The position numbers and the translations under genes are program-made. This document shows positions 45,596 through 58,100 of a stretch of DNA of 64,000 nucleotides, piece after piece. Below the pieces are notes generated by a model. That model searched no databases. It had not been told where the DNA came from and was given only the letters and a program-made list of their open reading frames with translations. Numbering within the stretch: the stretch's first letter is position 1; every line of letters begins with the position of its first letter. Source of the stretch: Closterium sp. Naga37s-1 (taxonomy: Eukaryota; Streptophyta; Zygnematophyceae; Desmidiales; Closteriaceae); NCBI GenBank assembly GCA_947471745.1, contig CANJKZ010000774.1:4906501-4970500 (forward strand), given 5' to 3'.

Positions 45596-47298
45596 TGTCA
45601 GAATGTTATGTTTGTCTAGCCTGCAGTGGGGTACTCAATAGTGAGTACAGCCCAATTTAGGGTTTGCTATATGTACTCAACTGCTTGCTAGTGAAAACTC
45701 TCTTTCTCATTTCCTAACTTCCTTTGATTTCTAACATGGTTTCAGAGCAGGTCGACCCTCACGGGTCGATCCTGTGCATGGGCCCACCATCAACTTCCGC
45801 TGCTACTACTCTGCCTGTCGCGCGCCTCGAGCGCGCGCCTGCCTGCCGCGCGCCCATGGCGCGCGGCCCTTTTTTCTTCCCGCCGCGCGCCACGACCGTC
45901 GGGCGCCCCGTGGCGCGCAGCGGTGCCTCGCCCCGGCCCTGCCCCGTCGCCCGACGCCGCCCCTGTCGCGGCCCCGTCGCGGCCCCACGTCGCGGCCCCC
46001 CGTCGCGGCCCCCCGTCGCGGCCTCCCGTCGCGGCCCCCCTTCGCGACCCCCCGTCGCGGCCCCCCGTCGCGGCCCCCCCGTCGCGGCCCCCCGTCGCGG
46101 CCGACCGTCGCGGCCCCCCGTCGCGGCCCTGCCCCGTCGCCCGACGCCGCCCCGTCGCGGCCCTGTCGCGGTGCTGCCCCGGCCCTGCCCTGTCGCGGTG
46201 CTGCCCCGGCCCTGCCCCTTCGCCCGTCGCGGCTCTGTCGCGGCCCCGTCGGGGCCCCGCCCCGGCCCTGCCCCGACGCCTGTCGTGGCCTCGTCGCGGC
46301 CCTGTCGCGGCCCCGCCCCGACCCTTTTCCCGTCGCCTGTCGAGGCGACCTGAGGGGGCCGGGGCCCGCGCGTCGCCTCTTCTGCCGCCTCTTCTGGCGC
46401 CCTGGGAGGCCGCGCGTCGGCCCCCGTCACCCCCCCCCCCCCGTAACCTCCCTACCCGCCATCCCGCCCTGCCCTGTGTTAGGGTTTGGGGGTGGCGAGT
46501 AGGGGGTGGCGGGTGTGTCGTCTCCCCTGCTCCTCCTCCTCCTCTGTCTCCCACTGCTGCAGCTGCCGCTGAGGGGGGTGGATGTGTGGGAGTGGACGGA
46601 GTGGTGCTAGGGGGTGGAGTGTGAGTGAACCTAGGGGTGCAGCAGGGGGTGTGTGGAAGGGGGGTGGGATAGTTTGGGGAGGTTGAAGGGGGGTGGCCGC
46701 CGTGAAGCCCGCAGCTCCAGTCGCCCGTGAGACCGTTGCGCCAGTCGCCCGTGAGCCCGTTGCGCCAGTCGCCCGTGAGCCCGTTGCTCCAGTCGCCCGT
46801 GAGTCCGTTGCTCCTGCCGCTCAGAGTTAGCCGCGGAGCCAGTTACTCCAGTAGCCCGTGTGCCAGTTGCTCCAGTTGCCAGTGTGCCAGTTGCTCCAGT
46901 TGCCCGTGTGCCAGTTGCTCCAGTTGCGCCGTGTGCCAGCAGCTTCAGCTGCCGCCCACTACCTCCTCTCCTCTCATAGTCCCTCCTCCTCCACACTTGC
47001 CCTCTGCGATATCCTCTAGCTTTGCTTACATTTGTGAACTATAAACTGCTGCTTCTTGTACTTGTGCTCAGATTGTGTGGTGACATTGTGATCCACCCTG
47101 AGCTTGTGTTTTACTTGCTTGTTGTGCTGATTACACCCCACTTTGGCTATGGGGGTGTGTCAGAATGTTATGTTTGTCTAGCCTGCAGTGGGGTACTCAA
47201 TAGTGAGTACAGCCCAATTTAGGGTTTGCTATATGTACTCAACTGCTTGCTAGTGAAAACTCTCTTTCTCATTTCCTAACTTCCTTTGATTTCTAACA
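45596..47298 (+). mobile_element. N1, small non-autonomous element with copia LTRs
   Basis: 1703 bp with identical 141-bp LTRs (45596-45736 and 47158-47298) and target duplication TAGCA/TAGCG, inserted in the Copia-2 leader. The primer-binding region TGGTTTCAGAGC, a GCGGCCCC-type repeat block (about 45955-46330), two 24-bp repeat blocks (about 46725-46820 and 46853-46930), the 38-base hairpin and a G-run tract before the 3' LTR are present; gag and pol are not. It therefore resembles a TRIM/LARD-type passenger that uses proteins of a full copia relative. Identical LTRs make it young. Confidence 0.88.
47066..47103 (+). other. N1 3' hairpin
   Basis: 38-base segment with the same arms as in Copia-1; two positions differ from Copia-1. 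Confidence 0.75.
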
Positions 47299-47344
47299 TA
47301 GCGGGCAGTGCGAGCGGCGCACTGGGCAGCTGGGGCGCGGGCCA

Positions 47345-47378
<34 letters not shown>
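47345..47378. repeat. 34-base G homopolymer
   Basis: Uninterrupted G-run in the non-coding leader of Copia-2; a likely spot for length errors in assembly. Confidence 0.9.
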
Positions 47379-47686
47379 CTCGTGACAGTGTGACGAAAAA
47401 CGCACGGGCAGGTGGGGGGGGTCGCGACAGTGAAAAAACCGCACTAGCGCGCTAACAGTAAGGTAGCGCTAGGTGCTTCGAGTAGGGCAGGTCAGGGAGG
47501 AAGCGCTAAGGCGCTTCGGTATTGCGGAATGGTGGGCCCTAGTAGGATCGACTTCCTACTTTGAAACCATGTGAGAAACCTACTCGAGCGAATGATTGAC
47601 TAAGGTTGGAAATGTGTACAAGTACTAGACCTAATTGGGGTTGTACCCCTTATGGTGTACCCCAGGACAGCCTAGCAAGCACAAAT

Positions 47687-47818
47687 TGTAAAACTAACGA
47701 ACGAGAATGGATGCATTGGGCAAAAAGTTGGGTACAAGTACTAACCCTAATTGGGCTTTACCCCTTATGGGCTACCCCACTACAGCCTACACAATGTAAC
47801 CACTATATAAGTTTGACA
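47687..47818 (-). repeat. Copia-4 3' LTR
   Basis: 132 bp, TG...CA, preceded in element sense by the G-run tract. Diverged from the 5' LTR at 62341-62469. Confidence 0.85.
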
Positions 47819-47882
47819 CGCCCCCATAGGCAAAGTGGGGGAGAACAAGTGGTCACAAGACCAGTCAAGAAAAGCAAAGCAA

Positions 47883-47920
47883 GCTCAGGGTGGATCACGA
47901 AGTCACCACACATTCTGAGC
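47883..47920 (-). other. Copia-4 3' hairpin
   Basis: 38-base segment matching those of Copia-1, Copia-3 and N1 although this element's LTRs are strongly diverged. Confidence 0.75.
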
Positions 47921-48280
47921 ACAAGCAAATGGCCACAAGGCCAGTTCACATGCAGAGTTATATAAAAAAGAACAAACAGTACAGTGATCATACCCTAGCA
48001 AGTGTAAGCATGCATGTATATATGTATATATTGTCAAACTTATATATGCTATAGTCTGTTTAGGCTGTAGTGGGGTAGTTCTTATAGGGTACAACACTTT
48101 TAGGTTTCCTACTTGTACCCACCTGCTTCCTAGTTCATTCATTCCTCTCATTATTCTCACATGGTATAGAGCGGGTTCCCTAGTGGGACCGTTTTTTTTT
48201 TAAGGGCCCACCACTACGATTTTTTTTTTTCCTTACCTGCCCGGAGCGCGCTTCGCGCTTGTCCTAGCTGCGCCCCGTGC

Positions 48281-48590
48281 GCCTGCCCTTCGCGGCCCTT
48301 CGCGGCCCCTTTCGCGGCCCTTCGCGGCCCCTTTCGCGGCCCTTCGCGGCCCCTTTCGCGGCCCTTCGCGGCCCCTTTCGCGGCCCTTCGCGGCCCCTTT
48401 CGCGGCCCGTCGCGGCCCCTTCGCGGCCCTTCGCGGCCCCTCTTACGGCCCTTCGCGGCCCCTTCGCGGCCCTTCACGGCCCCTGTCGCGGCCCTTCGCG
48501 GCCCCTTTCGCGGTCCTTCGCGGCCCCTTCGCGGCCCTTCGCGGCCCTTCGCGGCCCCTTCACGGCCCTTCGCGGCCTTCTTCGCGGCTC
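48281..48590 (+). repeat. Copia-3 leader tandem repeats
   Basis: Tandem GCGGCCCCTTTC / GCGGCCCTTC units, about 20 repeats, between the primer-binding region and gag. Confidence 0.9.
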
Positions 48591-51500
48591 TAAGCTGCCC
48601 CTGCAGCAGCTGCCGTCGCCCCATTCCGGCCCCTGCTGACGCACCCCTACTGGCGCGCCCCTACCGGCCCCTGCTGACGCGCCCCTGCTGGTGCGCCCCT
48701 GCCGGCCCCTGCTGACGTGCCTCTGCCGGCCCCTGCTGACGCACCCCTACTGGCGCGCCCCTGCCGGCCCCTGCTGACGCGCCCCTGCCAGCCCCTACTG
48801 GCGCGGCCCCTGCTGGTGCGCCCCCCCCCCCACTGGCGCGGCCTCTGCAGTCACGGCCCGCCCCTGCACCCGTCTCTGGTAAGCCAAGCTGGCCCGCTCT
48901 GCCGAGCTGCGCCGCCCACCCGAGCCGCGCCGCCCAGCCGAGCCGCGCCACTCAGCCGAGCCGCGCCGCCCCACCGAGCCGCACTACCCTACCGAGCCGC
49001 ACTGCCCTACCGAGCCGCACTGCCTTGCACTGCCCTACTGCCTCTGCTACTGCTGCTACTGCTGCTACTCTTACTACTACTATGGCTAGTCCTACCGTTC
49101 TCACCTTTGATGCTGAGGGACGTGCAGTTGACTTTGACTTGTGGGTTGACGACCTACATCTTTTTCTTCAGTGTGATTCTAGGGATGGGGTATCCCTTTT
49201 CGATCACACGTCCGGTGTTTCCACTGCTCCTGCTGCCACTGCTGACAGTACGGTTCGCTCGCAGTGGACCACTCGTGACGCTGTTGCTCGTCTTGCTGTT
49301 CGTAGTCACCTGCCGCCTGCTGAGCGCGCACATTTTGGCCAGTACAAGACTGCTCAGTCTTTGTACGACGCTGTAGTTGCACGCTACTCCTCCCCTGCCA
49401 CTGCTGCCCTCAGCCGCCTCATGCTGCCGTACCTTTTCCTTGACCTTGCCGCCTTTGCCACAGTTGCTGACCTAGTTGCTCACCTTCGCACTAGTGACGC
49501 CCGCTACCGCGCTGCCCTTCCCACTGAGTTCTGTGCCAAGAACCCCCCCCCCATGTACATCACCCTTTACTACCTAGTCACCCGCCTCCCTGACTCCCTT
49601 TCTTCAGTCAGGGACCACTTTCTCTCCCTTTGCCCCACTGAGCTGACTGTTGACCTGCTAGAGGAGCGCCTTGCTGCAGCTGAGAAGCGTATCTTAGTTG
49701 TAGGTGCTTCTCGCGGCGACCGTCGCACCCCCTTCTTTGAGGGGTGTTCCCCTGTCCCCCTTCTCCCCTCTGTTGCTTCTGCTGCTGCTGTCGACCTTGT
49801 TGGCACTGAGGAGGTCGGAGCTGCGTCTGCCCCTAGTGGGAGACGCCGCAACAGCAAGGGCAAGGGGAGCAAGGGTGGTGGAGGGGGCGGCGGGGGAAGC
49901 CGTGGAGGAGGTGGAGGAGGCGGAGGAGGTGGCGGTGGAGGTGGGGGTGGTACCGGGAGTGGGGGCGTCAGTGGCGGCGGTGGAGGTAGTGGCGGCGGTG
50001 GCGGAGGTGGTGGAGGCAGCGGCAGCGGTGGTGGAGGTGGCGGCGGCGGTGGTGCTGGTCGAGGTGCAGCCGCGCAGCGTGGAGGCTTTGGTGGCAGCCA
50101 GCGCCAGCAGCAGCTGCGCTCCCGTGAGACCCCGTCGGTCCAGCAGCTTCGTGAGTGGTACGCTGGGCGTGGGAGGTCTGGGGGTGCAGGTCCCTGCACT
50201 TACGTTTTTCGCACTGGCAGTCATCGTGGGGAGACGTGTGGGCTGCCACACACTACACCGCGCTGCTTCGGACGCTTGACTGACGCCTGGCGTGCCCAGT
50301 TTCCTGATGCTGTTGAGCTCCCCCGCTGGCATGATCTGCTTCTGCAGAATGTGCCTATCTTTGATCTTGATTTCGATGCTATCCTTGCTGCCATGTATGC
50401 TTTTGCTGATAGTGCTGAGGGTGACTGTTACCTGAGTGTCCCGCCCGACCCGGGCATTGCGGCTGCTGCTCTAGGTGCTAGTGCGTCTGCTGCTCCAGGT
50501 ACTGGTGCGTCTGCTGCTCCAGGTGCTGGTGAGTCTGCTCTCTCTGGTACTGCACCTACTGAGGCCTTGCACACTTTCACACTTGACTCTGGTGCTTCGC
50601 GCTCTTTCTTTAGAGACAGCACCACACTCACGCCGCATAGTCAGCCTGTTGCAGTCTCCCTTGCTGACCCCTCCGGGGGCCCAGTCCTTGCACACTCTTC
50701 CACGGTTCTACCGTGTCGTGCGGCCCCGTCGGGCTTGCTGTCGGGACTCCACCTCCCCTCGTTCTCTACGAACTTGGTGAGTGGAGCTGACCTCCAGGAC
50801 GCGTGGGTTGACCAGTTCACCCCTGGAGGTCAGCGTGTGACCCAATGCACTTGCTCTCGGACGGGCCGCCACCTGGCCACGTTCACCCGTCGGCCAGGGT
50901 CGAGTCTGTACACACTGACTACTGCGCCTCCTCCGGTCTCTACGTCTGGTCAGGTAGCTGCGTCTAGTCAGGTGTTTGCTGCCGCGTCCAGGTCTAGTCC
51001 TGCGTCTGCCCCCTGCTCGTGTCGTCCTCTGTCGCACGAGACTCTCCTTTCGCACCACCGCCTTGGTCACCCCTCCCTGCCTCGTCTTCGAGGTATGGCC
51101 TCCTGTGCCCTTGTCTCTGGTCTCCCCAGGTCCCTCCCTCCCCTTCCTCCGGGGCCTGCCCCCACCTGTGTTCCCTGTGTCGAGGGCCGGCAGCGCGCCG
51201 CTCCTCACTCCTCCTCGTTCCCTCCGACTGAGGCTCCTCTGCAGACTCTTCACATGGACGTGTGGGGCCCAGCCCGCGTCCGTGGACAGGGTCACGAGCG
51301 TTACTTCCTGCTGGTCGTTGACGACTACTCGCGTTACACCACAGTCTTCCCCTTGTGCAGCAAGGGTGAGGTCCCTGAGGTGTTGATCGACTGGATCCGC
51401 GGTGCTCGTCGCCAGCTCAGTGAGAGTTTTGGCTCGGACCTTCCTGTTCTGCGTCTGCACTCCGACAGAGGTGGGGAGTTTTCCTCCGACCTCCTGAGGG

Positions 51501-52329
51501 CCTTCTGTCGTTCGGAGGGCATCCGCCAGACGTTCACGCTTCCGGCCTCCCTGCAGCAAAATGGGATTGCTGAGCGCCGCATTGCCATGGTCATGGACGT
51601 CGCTCATACGTCCATGATCCATGCGGCTGCTCCCCATTTTCTGTGGCCGTTCGCGGTTCAGTACGCTGCGCATCAGATCAACCTTCAGCCTCGTGTCTCC
51701 TTGCCGGAGACCACACCTACTCTGCGGTGGACGGGGAAGGTTGGCGATGCGTCCGCGTTCCGTGTCTGGGGATCTCGAGCTTTTGTCCGCGATACTACAA
51801 CGGACAAGCTGTCCTCCCGTGCCGTTCCCTGTGTCTTCCTTGGCTTCCCTCCTGACGCACCCAGGTGGCAGTTCTACCACCCCACCTCGCGTCGTGTTCT
51901 GTCCTCTCAGGACGTCACGTTTGATGAGTCGGTGTGTTACTACCGTCTCTTTCACTACCGCACTGCCTCTCCCCCTCCCCCGCCGCTCTTCCTAGCACCA
52001 GGTACTCCCTCGGTAGACCCCCTCCCCCCCCAGGGTCCTGCCCCCTCAGGTGTGTCCCAGGTAGACCCTGCTGAGCCGGTCGAGGTAGCTGTCGACTCAA
52101 GTGCTACTAGGGGTGCTGAGCCTGCGGGTGCGGGGACTGGGGGTGCCGAGCCTGGGGTTTCTGTGTCTGGGGGTGCTGCGTCTGGGGGTGCTGAGCCTGG
52201 CCGTGTGGAGCCTGAGGGTACTGCGTCTGGAGGTGCTGCGCCTTCGCGTGCTGAGTCTGGCGGTACTCTAGGGGTCCCGTCGCGGCGGGAGCCCCTCTCT
52301 CCACAGCAGCTTCGTGACTGGTACTCTCG

Positions 52330-52700
52330 GCGCTGTCGAGGAGCAGCTTGTGCTGGAGGTGCTGCTAGGGCTGCTGGTGGTGCTGGTGGTGCTACTGGTG
52401 CTGGGGCTGCTGCTGGAGGTGCTACTAGGGCTGCTGGTGGTGCTGCTGGTACTGCTGGAGCTGCTGGAGGCGCTGCTGGTGCTGGAGGTGCTGCTCGGGC
52501 TGCTGGAGTTGCTGATGCTGCTAGAGCTGCTGGAGGTGCTGCTGGTGCTGACGCTGCTGGTGGTGCTGCTGGTGCTGGAGGTGCTGCTAGTGCTGGTACT
52601 GGAGGTGCTGCTGGTGCTGGAGCTGCTGGAGGTGCTGCTGCTGCTGGTGCTGCTGGAGCTGCTGGAGGTGCTGCTGGGACTGGAGACCCTGGGGCTGAGG
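52330..52700 (+). repeat. Copia-3 pol hinge, GCTGGTGGT-type codon repeat
   Basis: In-frame Ala/Gly/Thr low complexity between integrase and reverse transcriptase. Equivalent hinges lie at about 33100-33480 (Copia-1), 40960-41440 (Copia-2, minus) and 57660-58060 (Copia-4, minus). Confidence 0.85.
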
Positions 52701-55092
52701 GTACCGGTTCTGTCTCTGCTGTTTCTGGAGGCGCTGCGCGGCCGCGGCCGTACTACGTTCCGCTCCTTCAGCATGTTCTTGGCTCTCCGCCTTCTCCTGG
52801 TCCTCCTCCTCCTTTCCTGAGTCCACTACCTGGTCCTTCTCCTTACTCTGGACCGACTAGAGGTCTTACGGAGCGTCGTGAGCCTGAGTCGCGTCCTGTG
52901 TCGCCTGAGTCTCGTTCTGCGTCGCCTGTCCGTACTGTTCGCGCTGGTCGTGTTTCGCGTCCGCGTCCTCCTCCTGTCCCTGGCACTCACTCTATGACTC
53001 TGCGTCCTTCCACTGCTCCACAGCGTGTCCCTCTGCCGTCTCCTCCTGCGTCCTCTCTTCCTCCTGGTCCGGACCCTGCGTCTGACTCCCTACGTGCTGC
53101 TAGTCCAGCTGTCACGCGTTTTCTGGCCACTGCTGTCATTGACCCTTTGTTTGAGTCCACTGCTGCGTCTGCTCTCGTTGCTGAGCTTGTTGACTTTGCT
53201 GCCGCCTATCGCCTAGACTTCGCCACTAGTCTTGTTGCTGAGTCTGCGTCTGCGTCTGTCTGTCCTCCGTCCGTCGGGGGTGAGTGTGCTCTTGGCACGG
53301 ACGTTCTTGAGGACAGACAGGAGGAGTTTGAGTGCTTTGCCGCTGCTGTACCTCATCTCGTGTCCATGCTGCTTGCCCCTGAGGGAGACCCGGATGCACC
53401 AGACATCCCGACCCCGCGCTCTTACGCAGAGGCGATAGAGGGTCCCTACTCCTTTCAGTGGCAGGCAGCCATGGACGCCGAGATGGCTTCCTGGAAGTCT
53501 ACAGGCACCTACGTCGACGAGGTTCCCCCACCTGGGGCGAACATCGTCAGTGGCATGTGGATCTTCAGGGTGAAGCGGCCGCCGGGTTCTCCGCCTGTCT
53601 TCAAGGCGCGTTACGTTGCACGTGGCTTCAGTCAGCGACAGGGAGTTGACTTCTTCCAGACCTTCTCCCCTACCCCGAAGATGACCACTCTTCGGGTACT
53701 GCTGCACGTAGCTGCTCAGCGTGACTACGAGCTCCACTCGCTTGAATTCAGCACAGCCTTCCTACAGGGCAGCCTGCACGAGGAGATCTGGCTGCGCCGC
53801 CCACCTGGCTTCACTGGGTCGTTTCCTGCTAGTACCCAGTGGAGCCTCCGCCGGCCAGTCTACGGTCTCCGCCAGGTACCCCGTGAGTGGCACGACACTC
53901 TGAGGACCACTCTTGCTACTCTTGGTTTTGCTCCTTCCACTGCTGACCCTTCTCTGTTTCTAAGCATTGACACCACTCTGCCGCCGTTCTACGTTCTCGT
54001 GTACGTAGACGACCTTGTCTTTGCTACTGCTGACACTGAGGCACTCGCCCACGTGAAGTCCGAGCTACAGAAGAGACACACGTGCACCGACCTGGGGGAG
54101 CTGACAAGCTATCTTGGCTTGCGGATCACCCGGGACAGAGCACATCGCACCATTACCTTGACTCAGTCACACATGGTGCAGCAGGTCCTTCAGCGCTTCG
54201 GCTTCACGTACTCCTCGCCACAGTCCACTCCTCTGCCTACCGGTCACTCGCTCTCAGCTCCACCTTCGGACGAGTCCGTAGAGCCGAGTGGCCCGTATCC
54301 AAAGCTTGTGGGCTGCCTCATGTACCTGATGACTTGCACACGACCTGACCTCGCATACCCTCTCAGCCTTCTGGCTCGCTACGTGGCTCCCGGTAGGCAC
54401 CGAAAGGTGCACTGGGATGCTGCAAAGAGGGTGTTGCGCTACTTGTGCAGTACATCGGGCATGGGGCTCGTGCTTGGAGGACGGGCTCGAGTTGTCCTCA
54501 CTGGTCACGCTGACGCCTCCTGGGTTGACGACTTGGCTACGCAGCGGTCGTCACAGGGTTACACCTTCAGTCTTGGCTCCGGTTCTGTCTCTTGGCGGTC
54601 TACCCGCTCTTCTTCTGTTCTCAGCTCCAGTTGTGAGGCTGAGATCTACGCTGGGGCCATGGCTGCACAGGAGCTACGCTAGCTCACCTACCTGCTGACC
54701 GACTTGGGAGAGGCGCCTCGTTCTCCTCCAGTTCTGTACGTTGACAACAAGGCCATGTTGGCCTTGTGTCAGGAGCACAGACTGGAGCACAGAACGAAGC
54801 ACATTGCTCTGCGCTACTTCCTTGCTCAAGAGTTGCAGCAGCGTGGCCAGCTTCGTCTTGCTTACGTGGCCTCACAGGCCAACACTGCTGATGTTTTCAC
54901 CAAGGCACTTCAGCCTTGTGATCATCAGCGTTTCTGTACTGTTCTAGGCCTTGTACCTACTGTGCCTCACTTGCTGACTTCTTGACTCTACTTATACCTG
55001 CATGCTTACACTTGCTAGGTTGTGTTCACTGTATTGTTTGCTTTCCTTTATATAACTCTGCATGTGAACTGGCCTTGTGGCCCTTTGCTTGT

Positions 55093-55130
55093 TCTCAGAC
55101 TGCGTGGTGACTTTGTGATCCACCCTGAGC
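55093..55130 (+). other. Copia-3 3' hairpin
   Basis: 38-base segment with the same arms as in Copia-1; the first base of the outer arm differs. Confidence 0.75.
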
Positions 55131-58100
55131 TTGCTTTGCCTTCTTGACTGGTCTTGTGACCCCTTGTTCTCCCCCACTTTGCCTATGGGGGTGTGTCAAA
55201 CTTATGTATGCTATAGTCTGTTTAGGCTGTAGTGGGGTAGTTCTTATAGGGTACAACACTTTTAGGTTTCCTACTTGTACCCACCTGCTTCCTAGTTCAT
55301 TCATTCCTCTCATTATTCTCACATATATCACAGTACAAGCAAAGTCACGCAGTGAGCAAGTGAGGCAAAGTAGGCACAAGGCCTAAAACAGTACAGAAAC
55401 GCTGATGATCACCAGACTGAAGTGCCTTGGTGAATATATCAGCACTGTTGGCCCGAGTGGCCACGTACGCAAGACGAAGCTGACCATGCTGCTGCAACTC
55501 TCGGGCAAGGAAGTATCGCAGAGCGATGTGCTTCGTTTTGTGCTCCAGTCTCTGCTCCTGACACAAGGCAATCATGGCCTTATTGTCTACGTACAGCACT
55601 GGAGGAGAACGAGGCCGCTCTCCCAAGTCGGTCAGCAGGTAGATGAGCCAGCGTAACTCCTGTGCAGCCATGGCCCCTGCATAGATCTCAGCCTCACAAC
55701 TGGAACTGAGAACAGAAGACGAGCGAGTAGACCGCCAAGAAATAGAGCCGGAGCCAAGGTTGAAAGTGTAACCCTGTGACGACCGCTGCGTAGCCAAGTC
55801 ATCAACCCAAGAAGCGTCTGCGTGTCCAGTGAGGACAACTGGACCCCGTCCTCCAAGCACGAGCCCCATGCCCGACGTACTGCACAACTAGCGCAACACC
55901 CTCTTAGCGGCCTCCCAATGCTCTGGTCGGTGTCTCCCGGACACAACGTAGCGTGCCAGGATGCTAAGAGGGTAGGCAACGTCAGGTCGTGTGCACGTCA
56001 TCAGGTACATGAGGCAACCCACAAGCTCTGGATACGGACCACTCGGCTGTACGGACTCGTTTGAAGGTGGAGCTGAGAGCGAGTGACCGGTAGGCTGAGG
56101 AGTGGACTTGCGCGAGGAGTACCGGAAGCTGAAGCGTTAAAGGATTTGGTGCACTATGTGTGACTGAGTCAGGGTGATGGTGCGCCGTGCTCTGTCCTGG
56201 GTGATCTGCAAGCCAAGATAGCTGCGCAGCTCACCCAGGTCAGTGCAGGTGTGTCTCTTCTGCAGCTCCGACTTCACAAGGGCCAGTGCCTCAGTGTAAG
56301 CAGTGGGAAAGACCAAGTCGTCGACGTACACGAGGACGTAGAACGGCGGCAGCGAAGTGTCGGTTCGTAGAAACAGCGACGGGTCAGGAGTCGAAGGAGC
56401 GAACCCAAGAGCCGCAAGTGTCGTCCTCAGTGTGTCGTGCCACTCGCGAGGCGCCTGACGGAGACCGTAGACTGGCCGCCGGAGGCTCCACTGGGTACTT
56501 GCAAGAAACGACCCAGTGAAGCCAGGTGGGCGGCGCAGCCAGATCTCCTCGTGCAGGTTGCCCTGCAAGAAAGCTGTGCTGAAGTCAAGAGAGTGAAGCT
56601 CGTAGTCACGCTGAGCTGCGACGTGCAGCAACACCCGAAGAGTGGTCATCTTCGGGGTAGGGGAGAAGGTATGGAAGAAGTTAACTCCCTGTCGCTGACT
56701 GAAGCCTCGTGCAACGTAACGAGCCTTGAAGGCAGGCGGAGAACCCGGCGGCCGCTTCACCCTGAAAATCCACATGCCATCGAATATGTTTGCCCAAGAA
56801 GGGGGAACCTCGTTGACGTAGGTGCCTGTGGAATTCCAGGATGCCATCTCTGCGTCCATGGCTGTCTTCCTGTGAGAGGAGCAGGGACCCGTAATCGCCT
56901 CTGCGTAAGAGCGCGGGGTCAGGATGTCTGGTGCATCCGGGTCTCCCTCAGGGGCAAGCAGCATGGCCACGAGATGAGGTACAGCTGCTGCAAGACACTC
57001 AAAATACTCCTGCCTGTCCTCAAGGACGTCCGTGCCAAGAGCACACTCACCCCCGACGGATGGAGGATAGGCGGACTTAGACTCAGCAACAAGAGCAATG
57101 GCGTAGTCGAATCGACAAGTGGCAGCAAAGTCAACAAGCTCAGCAACCAGGGCAGACGCAGCAGTGGCTGAAAAGAAGGGTCGGTGACAATAGCGGCGAG
57201 AAGACGAGGGACAGGGGGACTAGCAGCACGAGCTAGGTAGGAATCAGGGTCAGGAACGGCAGGAAGAGAGGACGCAGGAGGAGGCCGCAGGTGTGCTCGC
57301 AGTGGCACAGAGGAAGGACGAAGTGCCATAACGTGTGTGCCTGGGACAGGAGGAGGACGAGGACGAGGAACACGACGACTAGTGCGAACAGCGCGAACAG
57401 GTGAGGCAGGACGAGACTCAGGCTCACTATGCCTAAAAGAGTCTGTAAAAGAGTCTGGCTGCTTAGCGTAAGGAGAAGGAGCAGGCAGTGGGGAGTCTGG
57501 CTGTAACTCTGGCTGTGACCGGCGAGGCGGGGGACTCAGTAAGCTAGGAGGAAGGCCAGTAGAAGACGGGAGGCTAAGAACCTGGAAAAGGACCGAGTCA
57601 GGTGGCGGCAGAGACAACGGAGGCGGCAAAACAAAAAACGGGTGCCGCTGCACAGTGCCTCCAGTACCAGTACCGCCAGCTCCAGTACCCCCAGCGCCAG
57701 CACCTACAGCTCCAGGGTCAAGAGCTCCTGTGCCTCCAGTGCCAGTGCCTCCAGCTCCAGCGCCTCCAGCTCCAGGGTCTCCAGCTCAAGCTCCTCCAGC
57801 TCCAGCGCCGCTAGCGCCAGTGCCTCCAGATCCAGTGCCTCCAGCTCCAGCACCTCCAGCGCCAGGGTCTCCAGCTCTAGCTCTTCCAGCTCCAGCGTTG
57901 CCAGCGCTAGTGCCTCCAGCTCCAGCTCCTCCAGCTCCAGCGCCGCCAGCGCCAGTGTCTCCAGCTCCAGCGCCTCCAGCGTTAAGGTCTCCAGCTCCAG
58001 CGCCTCCAACACCACCAGCCCCGGCAGCTCCAACACCTCTTGTACGAGCACCTCCAGGACCAGTAGCACCAGCACCTCCTGTACCCCCAGCTCCAGCAGG

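Larger units (their letters stand above)
38950..47686 (-). mobile_element. Copia-2, Ty1/copia fossil (hosts N1, abuts the gypsy)
   Basis: Minus-strand copia element. Its 5' LTR is 47570-47686 plus 62475-62485 (128 bp once the Copia-4 insertion is set aside), and it lies in the right gypsy LTR. The primer-binding region TGGTTTCAAAG follows, then a leader carrying the N1 insertion and a CAG-rich repeat block, gag from 44788, a poly-Gly gag segment, the zinc knuckle, protease, integrase, a Gly/Ala-type hinge, reverse transcriptase and part of RNase H. At about 38950 it abuts the gypsy internal part directly, and no 3' LTR of its own is seen. The coding part is broken, roughly half a dozen breaks. 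Confidence 0.85.
48032..55323 (+). mobile_element. Copia-3, nearly whole Ty1/copia element
   Basis: Youngest large element of the nest: 130-bp LTRs (48032-48161 and 55194-55323) with one difference, and a perfect target duplication TATAT on both sides. Primer-binding region TGGTATAGAGC; leader with GCGGCCCTTC-type repeats (about 48281-48590); a long gag-pol frame from 49082 to about 54985 carrying poly-Gly gag, CX13CX3HX4C knuckle, D-S-G-A protease, integrase with HHCC and D-D-E, an Ala/Gly hinge (about 52330-52700), reverse transcriptase with YVDDL and RNase H. Gag and pol share one frame, as is usual for copia. It looks almost whole, with perhaps one break. Confidence 0.93.

Noticed and set aside
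45759-46624. Several 200-codon frames of Arg/Pro/Gly in N1
   Set aside because: Arise from the GCGGCCCC repeat block, which has no stops in several frames on either strand; no protein motif.
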